Shown: piece after piece, positions 54,223-64,000 of the stretch
Layout of the letters: the number at the start of each line of letters is the position of its first letter
How positions within the stretch are numbered: position 1 is the first letter of the stretch
From: Pyrinomonadaceae bacterium
GTDB taxonomy: Bacteria > Acidobacteriota > Blastocatellia > Pyrinomonadales > Pyrinomonadaceae
DNA: 64,000 bases
Assembly: GCA_030841105.1 (NCBI GenBank)
Contig: JAVEDE010000125.1
Span: 62,001-126,000, forward strand
Reading direction: 5' to 3'
The notes under the pieces: generated by a model
The model's input: only the letters and a program-made list of their open reading frames with translations
Database searches by the model: none
Told to the model about the DNA's origin: nothing
Translations under genes and position numbers: made by a program

Positions 54223-55263
54223 ATGGACGGCGCACTCATCATAGACAAACCGGCGGGGTGGACTTCGCACGACGTGGTGGCGCGCGTGCGGCGCGTGCTG
54301 CGGGAGCGGCGCGTCGGCCACACGGGCACGCTCGACCCGTTCGCGACCGGCGTGCTGGTCGTGCTCGTCGGCCGCGCAACGCGCCTCGCGCAGTTCCTCG
54401 CGGGGGCGGAGAAGGAGTATGACGCCACGGTGCGTTTCGGCTACGCGACCGAGACCGGCGACTTGACGGGCGCGCGTCGCGCGGAGACGAGGGCAGGAGA
54501 TGCAACTGCGACGGGCGAGGCTGCAACGGGAGACGGAGCGACGGAAGGCGGTGCGATGGACGACTCTGCGATGGGCGCGCGGGCGTCGTGCGCGGAGTGG
54601 GGCAGGGCGGAGGTCGAGCGCGCGCTTGAGAGTCTGCGCGGGGAGATCGAGCAAGTGCCGCCGATGTATTCGGCGAAGAAAGTGGCGGGGCGGAAGTTGT
54701 ATGAACTGGCGCGGCGCGGCGTCGAAGTCGAACGCGCGGCGGTGCGCGTGCGCGTGCGCGAGTTGGAAGTATTGGACGAAGAGGGCGGCGCGTGGTTGCG
54801 CGCGAACGTGGACGGGACGTGCGAGATGCGCGTGCGCGTCGCCTGTTCGGCGGGGACGTATGTGCGCGTGCTGGCCGAAGACCTCGGCGCGCGGCTCGGC
54901 GCGGGCGCGCACCTCTCGGCGTTGCGCCGCACGCGCGCGGGCACGTTCCGGATCGCAGAGGCCGTCACGCTTGAGACGCTGGCCGAGCGCGTGGAGGCGG
55001 GCGGACTCGGCGAACTCCTGATCACGCCCGACGCGATGCTGCCCGATTTAGCTTTCCTGCATCTAACGGCCGAGGACGCGCGCCGTGCGCGTCACGGCGC
55101 GGCGATTGGCGTCGCGCGCGACATCGGTTCGCAGTGGCGCGAGGGCGAGCGCGTGCGCCTGCGCGACGGCGAGGCGGGAAACTTGATCGCCGTCGGCGTC
55201 TACGACGAGGCAAACGGCCGTTTGCAGCCGCGCGTGATGCTCGACGCGGGCGGCGAAAAATAA
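54223..55263 (+). CDS. truB: tRNA pseudouridine(55) synthase
   Basis: 346 aa (family ~300). Catalytic Asp lies in HTGTLDPFATGVL; GALIIDKPAGWTSHDVV, YDATVRFGYATETGD, PPMYSAKKVAGRKLYELAR and RVACSAGTYVRVLAEDLG are all family blocks; a PUA-type domain is at the C-terminus. A ~35-residue Gly/Ala/Thr repeat (GDATATGEAATGDGATEGGA) is inserted after the thumb region. Makes pseudouridine 55 in tRNA T-loops. Confidence 0.95.
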   Translation: MDGALIIDKPAGWTSHDVVARVRRVLRERRVGHTGTLDPFATGVLVVLVGRATRLAQFLAGAEKEYDATVRFGYATETGDLTGARRAETRAGDATATGEAATGDGATEGGAMDDSAMGARASCAEWGRAEVERALESLRGEIEQVPPMYSAKKVAGRKLYELARRGVEVERAAVRVRVRELEVLDEEGGAWLRANVDGTCEMRVRVACSAGTYVRVLAEDLGARLGAGAHLSALRRTRAGTFRIAEAVTLETLAERVEAGGLGELLITPDAMLPDLAFLHLTAEDARRARHGAAIGVARDIGSQWREGERVRLRDGEAGNLIAVGVYDEANGRLQPRVMLDAGGEK

Positions 55264-55604
55264 CCGTTGATTCGCCCCCCCCCGGCCTGTGTTATAATCG
55301 CGGCAAGCGGCGAAAGTAGATGTCGCGAAAAGTCGCACGTCCCGCCCGTCGCTCTCGTTTGACAACCAAGTCCTAACAGGATTTTCAAAGACTCGACGGC
55401 GCTAGATCGGGCACGCATCCGCGCACGTCCCCACCGGTCGCATCGAGACTTGTCCTAATATCAACGCGACTCGCGACGCGGGCGACCGATAGCCCGGACG
55501 AAGCGAAGCAGCCCGCCGTTCGAGAGCCGCCCGGAATAAAAAGGAAGGGCGTGACTTCCCCACGCCGTCCACGCGCGCGAAGCCGTTTTAGAGGTATCAA
55601 GGCT
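55264..55604. other. Promoter and long leader of the prkA operon
   Basis: 341 bp without a gene: promoter at 55267-55298 then a ~300-nt GC-rich leader with several short self-complementary segments (e.g. GCGACTCGCGACGC). No defined riboswitch or ORF is recognised. Confidence 0.45.
55267..55298 (+). promoter_or_regulatory. Extended -10 promoter for the prkA operon
   Basis: TGTTATAAT (55290-55298) is a perfect extended -10. TTGATT (55267-55272) lies 20 bp upstream across a run of nine C, longer than the ideal spacer, which fits reliance on the TG extension. Confidence 0.6.
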
Positions 55605-57545
<1,941 letters not shown>

Positions 57546-57659
57546 ACCGGCGCGGCGCGGGCGCGGCTCTAACGAGTGTCGCCGCACGTTTAAACTTGAA
57601 CCGAATGCCCGCGCTTTCCCGTCTGAAAGTCGCGGGCGTTTGGCTTAAACTGAAACTTT

Positions 57660-58634
57660 ATGAAGCTGCGTTACTGGTTAGGTGGGGCGACGGCGGTGGC
57701 GGGCGGCGCGCTGGCGTTGAAGTTGTTGACGCGCCCGCAGGACGTGGACTGGGGCGAGCACCGCGAGCGTCTGCATCATGCGGAGCGTTCGCGCTTCGTC
57801 GAGATCGAGAATGTGCGCGTGCATTATCAGGAGGCGGGCGATGCGGGCGCGCCCGCGATGCTGTTGATCCACGGGTTCTGCGCGTCGAACTTCGTGTGGA
57901 ACGACGCGCTCGTGCCGCTGGCCGAAGGGGGCTTTCGTGTCGTTGCGCCAGACCTCGTGGGCTTCGGTTTTTCGGGTAAGCCGGGGGGCGGCGAGTACAC
58001 GATTGAGGCGCAGGCGCGCATCATCGTCGGGCTGTTGGACGCGCTCGGCATCGAACGCGCGACGCTCGTCGGCAGTTCTTACGGCGGCGCGGTCGCGGCC
58101 GTATGCGCTTTGGATTACGTGGAACGCGTCGAGCGTCTGGTGCTCGTCGGCGCGGTGTCGAACGACGAGATCATACAGAAGCCGCTGCTGCGACTCGCCG
58201 CGACGCCCGTCGTGGGCGAACTGCTCGCGCCCGTTCTTTTGGACGCGCGGCGGTTCGTCAAGAATCGCCTGCGGACGACTTACGCCGCGCAGAACGGTTA
58301 CATGCTCGACAACGCGCGCATCACGGCGCACCAGCGTCCCTTGCGCGCGGCGGCCACGCACCGCGCCATCCTGCGCACGCTGCGCGGCTGGCGCGCGACA
58401 CGCATCGAGCGAGAGGCCGCGCGCATCACACAGCCGACGCTTCTAGTGTGGGGCGCGCACGACCGCGACGTGCCGCTGCGCTACGGCGAGCGCCTGCACG
58501 AGTTGATCGGCCACTCGCGCCTGTTCGTCTTCCCCAACTGCGGACACCTGCCGCAGGAGGAACGCCCGCAGGAATTCGTCTCGGTCGTCGCGGAGTTTTG
58601 TCGCGGCGGCGAGGGGACGACGGCCGCCGCCTGA
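57660..58634 (+). CDS. Alpha/beta hydrolase inserted in the prkA-yeaH-spoVR operon
   Basis: 324 aa. Triad: nucleophile in LVGSSYGGAVAAVCALD, Asp in VWGAHDRDVPLRY and His in NCGHLPQEERP; oxyanion region LLIHGFCASNFVWND. A hydrophobic N-terminus (LRYWLGGATAVAGGALALKL) may be a membrane anchor. Typical of epoxide-hydrolase/haloalkane-like esterases; substrate unknown. It starts 114 bp after prkA and ends 33 bp before the yeaH-type gene, so it is likely co-transcribed. Confidence 0.88.
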   Translation: MKLRYWLGGATAVAGGALALKLLTRPQDVDWGEHRERLHHAERSRFVEIENVRVHYQEAGDAGAPAMLLIHGFCASNFVWNDALVPLAEGGFRVVAPDLVGFGFSGKPGGGEYTIEAQARIIVGLLDALGIERATLVGSSYGGAVAAVCALDYVERVERLVLVGAVSNDEIIQKPLLRLAATPVVGELLAPVLLDARRFVKNRLRTTYAAQNGYMLDNARITAHQRPLRAAATHRAILRTLRGWRATRIEREAARITQPTLLVWGAHDRDVPLRYGERLHELIGHSRLFVFPNCGHLPQEERPQEFVSVVAEFCRGGEGTTAAA

Positions 58635-58667
58635 GCGGCGCGTCATGCGTCCGAGAGGAGTTTTATC

Positions 58668-59831
<1,164 letters not shown>

Positions 59832-59880
59832 AGAGGCGCGACGGCCGCGCCGCCGTCGTCGTAAGGATGTCAAAAGAGTT

Positions 59881-61296
59881 ATGGCAGACGACCGCGAAAT
59901 CAAAGACCTCGAACGCGCGCTCGAACAAATCTGGGAGATCGCCGCGCGCCTCGGCCTCGACCCGTTCCCCACGCGCTTCGAGATCGTGCCCGCCACCGTG
60001 ATGTACGAGATCGGCTCTTACGCGCTGCCCGGCCGCTACTCGCACTGGACGTTCGGCAAGGCTTACCATCGCATGAAGACCATGTACGACTTCGGCCTCT
60101 CGAAGATTTACGAAGTTGTCATCAACACCAACCCGTCCTACGGCTTCCTCCTGGAGACCAACAGCCCCATTCAAAACAAACTCGTGATGGCGCACGTCCT
60201 CGGCCACGTGGACTTCTTCAAGCACAACGCCTACTTCTCGAAGACCAACCGGCGCATGGTCGAGTCGGTCTCGTCGCACGCGGGGCGCATGAGCGAGTAC
60301 GAGTTCAAGTACGGGCGCAAGACCGTCGAAGAGTTTCTAGACGCCGTGCTCTCCATCGAGGAACACATTGACCCGAACTTTTTCATCAAGCAGGAACGCC
60401 CGCCGCAGACGGAGGAACAGCGCGCCGCCGGGCTGCCCAAAGAAGGCCGCTACGACGACCTCTGGAAGATCGGCGAACCCGTCGCGTCGCCCACGCCGCC
60501 CGCGCGCGAACTCCCGCGCGGCGAACGCCTCCCCGAAAAAGACCTCCTCTACTACATCATGCGCAACTCGCCCGCCCTCACCGACTGGCAGCGCGACGCG
60601 ATGGGCATGATCCGCGAAGAGATGGAATACTTCGTCCCGCAGATGCAGACGAAAACGCTAAACGAAGGATGGGCTAGTTACTGGCATTCGCGCATCATGC
60701 GTGAGCTTGAGTTGACGGATACGGAATCCATCGAGTTTGCCGAACTGCATGCGGGCGTCGTGTCGCCGCACAAGGGGCAGTTGAATCCGTATTATCTGGG
60801 GTACAAGATTCTCGAAGACATCGAGCGGCGTTGGGACAATCCGACGGCGGCGGAGCGCGAGCAGTTCGGGCGCAAGGGCGGCGAGGGGCGCGAGAAGATT
60901 TTCGAGGTGCGCGAACTCGACAACGACGTGTCGTTCCTGCGCAACTACCTGACCGAGGAGTTGTGCGAGGAGTTGGACTTGTTCGTGTACGAACTCGTGG
61001 AGGAAGAGGAGTGGACGGTGACGGAGAAGCGTTGGGAACGCGTGCGCGATCAACTCGTCTCGAACCTGACCAACTTCGGCTTTCCCTACATCGTCGTCGC
61101 CGACGGCGACTACAACCGCAACCGCGAACTCTACCTCAAGCACCAGTCGGAAGGCGCGGAACTCGACGCCAACTACGCGCGCAAAGTCCTCGAATACGTC
61201 TTCCGCCTCTGGGGTCGCCCTGTTCACCTCGAAACCACCGCCGACGGCGAACAGGTCGTCATGCGCTACAACGGCGAAGAACACGAAGAAGACTAG
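59881..61296 (+). CDS. SpoVR family protein
   Basis: 471 aa. SpoVR blocks are visible: [80 protein letters not shown] and [20 protein letters not shown] (His/Glu-rich, protease-like). In B. subtilis SpoVR is needed for the spore cortex; in non-spore formers it is YcgB. Third core member of the PrkA module, 50 bp after the yeaH-type gene. Confidence 0.95.
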   Translation: MADDREIKDLERALEQIWEIAARLGLDPFPTRFEIVPATVMYEIGSYALPGRYSHWTFGKAYHRMKTMYDFGLSKIYEVVINTNPSYGFLLETNSPIQNKLVMAHVLGHVDFFKHNAYFSKTNRRMVESVSSHAGRMSEYEFKYGRKTVEEFLDAVLSIEEHIDPNFFIKQERPPQTEEQRAAGLPKEGRYDDLWKIGEPVASPTPPARELPRGERLPEKDLLYYIMRNSPALTDWQRDAMGMIREEMEYFVPQMQTKTLNEGWASYWHSRIMRELELTDTESIEFAELHAGVVSPHKGQLNPYYLGYKILEDIERRWDNPTAAEREQFGRKGGEGREKIFEVRELDNDVSFLRNYLTEELCEELDLFVYELVEEEEWTVTEKRWERVRDQLVSNLTNFGFPYIVVADGDYNRNRELYLKHQSEGAELDANYARKVLEYVFRLWGRPVHLETTADGEQVVMRYNGEEHEED

Positions 61297-61304
61297 CGGG
61301 AGCG

Positions 61305-61432
61305 GGTTTCAAGTTTCAGGTTTCAAGTTTCAGGACTGATGTTTGAAGTTCTTCAAGTTGAAGTTCTTCAAGTTGAAACTTGAAATTTGAAATCTACGAT
61401 CTGAACCTTGAAGCCTGCGATTTGAAACTATG
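61305..61432. repeat. TTTCAAGTTTCAGG-type low-complexity repeat
   Basis: TTTCAAGTTTCAGG occurs twice in tandem (61308-61335), then GAAGTTCTTCAAGTT twice, then the complementary GAAACTTGAAATTTGAAA (61374-61391). Together they form an imperfect inverted repeat just after the spoVR stop. Confidence 0.78.
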
Positions 61433-61493
61433 TTTTGCCCGTTTCGCCGGAACTGTTAGGATGTGCGCCGCAGGAAAGGAGGGGCGAAAGAGC

Positions 61494-62912
61494 GTGGAAG
61501 AAACACAGAGCGAGGCCGCCGCAAACTCCGGCGGCGCGGGCTTAGGCCAGAGCCGCGGGCTGATCAAGGACGCCGTGCTGGACAGGGTGAGCGAGGCGGC
61601 GAACGTCGCGCAGTTCGTGAGCTTCGACCCGGAAGCGCGGCAGCGTTACGCGCGCATCCACGAGCACGAGCCGAACCACACCTTCGAGAGCGTCGAGCGC
61701 GCGGTCGAGACGTTGCTCGCCGCCTCGCCGGACAGTTCCGTCAACGTCCGCAGTTTCACCCCGGAGAATCCCAAGAGCCGCGAATTCATCTACGGCCTGC
61801 GCACGGTGGACGAGGCCGTGGCGGGAGTCCGGCGTTTGGCGGCGGAAGGCTTGTACACCATCGTCAACGAGACGGTGAACGTGAACGACGGCGGGGTGTC
61901 GGGCGTCGCGCTCGGCGACGTGATCGAAGTCGCGCCGGGCGACACGCCGCGCGCCGTGGAGAAGCCGGGCACGGTCTCGTTCGCGCGCGACATGGGCTTG
62001 CGTCTGCTGGAAAAAGTTTATCACTTCTGCCCCGCGCTCGATTTCGCGCCCGACCTCCGCGTCGAGTTCAGCATCCACCCGATCCGGCGTGGCTTCAGGA
62101 TGCAGCATACTATCGTCTGGGAACTGGAACAGGTCGGCCTCACGCACTCGACGGCCGAGACGCGTTGGCCGAACAAGTTCAGCCGCTTCGTCGGCGACAA
62201 AGCCTTCGGGTTGTTGGTCGCAGACATGCTGGGGCTGCCCGTCCCGCAGACGACCGTCTTCGCGCGCCACCTCGCGCCCTTCACCTTCGGCCGCGCCACC
62301 GGCACGGGCGAAACCTGGATTCGCACCTGCCCCGTCGTGCAAGACCCCGGCCATTACACGACGCAGCGCGGCTGGCTCGACCCCTTCAAACTCATGAACG
62401 AGGAAGACCCCGAAGCGACCAACATCGCCTCCGTCCTCGCACAGGAGGGCGTGGACGCGGCCTTCTCCGGTTCGCTCATCGTGCAGGCCGACGGCGAAGC
62501 CAAGATCGAAGGGACGCGCGGCTACGGCGACAAGTTCATGCTCGGACAAGTTGACCTCGCCGTGCTGCCCGAAGAGACGCTCGCGGAAGTGACGCGGTTG
62601 TACGAGGAGGCGACGCGCCATCTGGGGGCGGTGCGGATGGAGTGGGTCTACGGCAAGGACGGGCGGACGTGGATCGTGCAGCTTCATCGCGGCCAGACTT
62701 CCAGTCAAGGGTCGATCATCCACAAGGGCGAGGCCGCCCTGTACCACCGCTTCGACGTGCGCGAAGGCATAGACGAACTACGCAAGTTGATCGCCGCGGT
62801 CGAGGGGCGAGGCGAGGGCATCATCCTCGTCGGTCAGGTGGGCGTCACCAGCCACCTCGGCGACCTGCTGCGCAAAGCGCAGATTCCTTCGCGGGTCGAA
62901 CAGTCGCTCTGA
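61494..62912 (+). CDS. ATP-grasp / PEP-synthase-like protein, unknown function
   Basis: 472 aa from GTG 61494 (GGAGGGG 10 bp upstream; ATG 61461 also possible). The N-terminus (FESVERAVETLLAASPDSSV) resembles a PEP/pyruvate-binding start; the middle DKAFGLLVADMLGLPVPQTT fits ATP-grasp lid regions; later SGSLIVQADGEAKIEGTRGY and LGAVRMEWVYGKDGRTWIVQ recall nucleotide-binding beta strands with acidic/His residues (QLHRGQTSSQGS). A domain fold is suggested, not proven. The next gene 139 bp downstream may be a partner. Confidence 0.5.
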   Translation: MEETQSEAAANSGGAGLGQSRGLIKDAVLDRVSEAANVAQFVSFDPEARQRYARIHEHEPNHTFESVERAVETLLAASPDSSVNVRSFTPENPKSREFIYGLRTVDEAVAGVRRLAAEGLYTIVNETVNVNDGGVSGVALGDVIEVAPGDTPRAVEKPGTVSFARDMGLRLLEKVYHFCPALDFAPDLRVEFSIHPIRRGFRMQHTIVWELEQVGLTHSTAETRWPNKFSRFVGDKAFGLLVADMLGLPVPQTTVFARHLAPFTFGRATGTGETWIRTCPVVQDPGHYTTQRGWLDPFKLMNEEDPEATNIASVLAQEGVDAAFSGSLIVQADGEAKIEGTRGYGDKFMLGQVDLAVLPEETLAEVTRLYEEATRHLGAVRMEWVYGKDGRTWIVQLHRGQTSSQGSIIHKGEAALYHRFDVREGIDELRKLIAAVEGRGEGIILVGQVGVTSHLGDLLRKAQIPSRVEQSL

Positions 62913-63051
62913 TGCGCGCCGCCGTCATCGTCGTCGCCGTCGCCAAGTTAGGATCAAGTTCGCACGCCAACTCAAGCTCAAGCTCGTAATTAAACTCGGG
63001 GTCGGCGGCCGCCTGCGGCCGCGAGCCTCTCGCTTCGGGGAACATAATTGA

Positions 63052-63702
63052 ATGGACTCGCTCTACTACGGGACGCCGGATTTCGCCGTCGCCGAATTTC
63101 AACACCGCAGCGTGTTGGACGAAATCAAAATGTTGATGACCGCCTTCGACTGCGTGTTCGCAGACAACTCCGCCATCTATTGCAGCGGCGACGTGACGAC
63201 GGGCAAACAGTTTTACCGGATGCTCAGGGAGCACGAGGTGGCGTCCGGCGCGGAGTTGAAAGTTAAACTCGGCGCTGCCGCCTGCAAGGAGTTGATGAGC
63301 GATCTCGTGCGGCGGAACATCGAGCGCGGCATCGCGTTCGCGGAGAACGTGCGGCAGCGCGGGCACACCAACCTCATCAACCCCGGCCCGCTCGTCGCGC
63401 CCGACTTCGATCAGCAGCACTATCTCTACCTGTGGGAATGGGTCATCATCCGCAAGGCTTACGAGGCGCAGTTCAACGAGGATTGGGAGTACAGCAACGG
63501 CTGCACGCTCGAATATGCCATCGCCACCAAAAAGGGCATCTCGCGGCGCGATCATCTGGGGCGCGCATTGGAGTTGCCGGAGGCTGTCGCGAAGGTCGAG
63601 CGCGCGTTGGCCGAGTTGAAGCACGACGGGATGCGTACGGAGACGCTCGAACTCAACCTGTCCCGCCTGAAAGAACTCTCCGCGGCGGGCAAATCGCGCT
63701 GA
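63052..63702 (+). CDS. Nucleoside-deoxyribosyltransferase-like protein, unknown
   Basis: 216 aa. NSAIYCSGDVTTGKQFYRML at ~40, GHTNLINPGPLVAPDFDQQH at ~105 and DWEYSNGCTLEYAIATKKGI at ~145 follow the pattern SG-plus-INP-plus-E(x)xxA seen in nucleoside 2-deoxyribosyltransferase/DUF4406-like proteins, but the match is weak. Paired with the upstream ATP-grasp-like gene, same strand. Confidence 0.5.
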   Translation: MDSLYYGTPDFAVAEFQHRSVLDEIKMLMTAFDCVFADNSAIYCSGDVTTGKQFYRMLREHEVASGAELKVKLGAAACKELMSDLVRRNIERGIAFAENVRQRGHTNLINPGPLVAPDFDQQHYLYLWEWVIIRKAYEAQFNEDWEYSNGCTLEYAIATKKGISRRDHLGRALELPEAVAKVERALAELKHDGMRTETLELNLSRLKELSAAGKSR

Positions 63703-64000
63703 ACGCGGAATCAACCCCGCCATCCCCTCTTGCTGCCATCGCGTCAACGCTGCTCTCGCTTCCGTTGCGCCGACAATGTTCACCCCGGCCATCACCGACG
63801 GCCGGGGCGCTGACCTCCGAACGTAAAAATCCCTCTGGACACGCGCCCGCGAACTAAAGTATAAGCCACGTGCATTTCTCAAGACGTTCGTCGTTTGCCG
63901 ACGCCGCTGTCACGCGTTTGCACTTGGCCGCTGCCCCGTTCAAGCCGCACTACTTTCCGGGGAAGCCTACTACCACAACTCTCTTTTCAGCCCGGTCAGG
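63703..64000. other. Right-end intergenic sequence
   Basis: 298 bp with no complete gene. Contains a stem at 63783-63807. Sequence after 63850 could be the start of a plus-strand gene extending past the window, but no start is certain. Confidence 0.4.
63783..63807. terminator. 8-bp GC stem after the last gene
   Basis: CCCCGGCC (63783-63790) pairs with GGCCGGGG (63800-63807) over a 9-base loop, 80 bp past the stop. No T-run follows, so it is a weak terminator candidate. Confidence 0.45.

Overview
The window looks like chromosomal DNA of a Gram-negative bacterium, most likely an Acidobacteriota member (a Blastocatellia-like lineage is my guess). Evidence: LPS heptose genes (heptosyltransferase, heptose-7-phosphate kinase), the 3' remnant of an Oar-like TonB-dependent receptor ending in LRFDF, a DUF4388/PATAN protein, HD-GYP signalling, a secreted protein with 'LVKxRIFNID' repeats of the kind seen in acidobacterial M56-linked proteins, and a PrkA-YeaH-SpoVR operon. 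From about 16 kb on the DNA is very GC-rich. The 2.5-16 kb stretch is visibly more AT-rich.

Layout. 0-2.5 kb: DNA-damage genes (SRAP peptidase, umuD, umuC). 2.6-16.2 kb: an integron-type gene-cassette array without a visible integrase (CALIN-like), recognised by a family of about 85-105 bp attC sites; the left half is on the minus strand and the right end on the plus strand, and the cargo is mostly secreted, membrane or unknown proteins, including a HEPN-like protein and a coupled pair of a membrane TPR protein and an IucA/IucC-like enzyme. 16.3-18.6 kb: penicillin-acylase family hydrolase. 18.9-20.6 kb: HTH plus zinc-ribbon gene pair beside the broken TonB-receptor end. 20.7-30 kb: tag, a standalone modified-DNA reader-like domain, a YcaQ-like glycosylase, two esterases, a DHA2 efflux pump, a methyltransferase. 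30-36 kb: HD-GYP, DUF4388 protein, cytochrome P450, Trm112-like protein. 35-43.5 kb: heptosyltransferase, heptose kinase, PBP4-type DacB, a DapF homologue with both catalytic cysteines replaced by serine, a 3D-domain wall protein with a structured leader, asparaginase. 43.8-44.1 kb: a probable new structured RNA. 44-50 kb: DUF6599-like, PH-domain and receiver-domain proteins, a lytic transglycosylase and a peptidoglycan-binding protein. 50-55 kb: alaS, recX, truB. 55.3-61.3 kb: prkA, an alpha/beta hydrolase, yeaH-type and spoVR-type genes. 61.5-63.7 kb: two adjacent uncharacterised genes.

How they fit together: 35-50 kb is largely envelope biogenesis (heptose, peptidoglycan trimming, wall-binding proteins). 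The 55-61 kb operon is the conserved stress/stationary-phase PrkA module. The cassette array is a separate accessory layer with its own composition. Intergenic spaces from 32 to 62 kb are unusually rich in low-complexity inverted or tandem repeats, which are absent from the cassette array.
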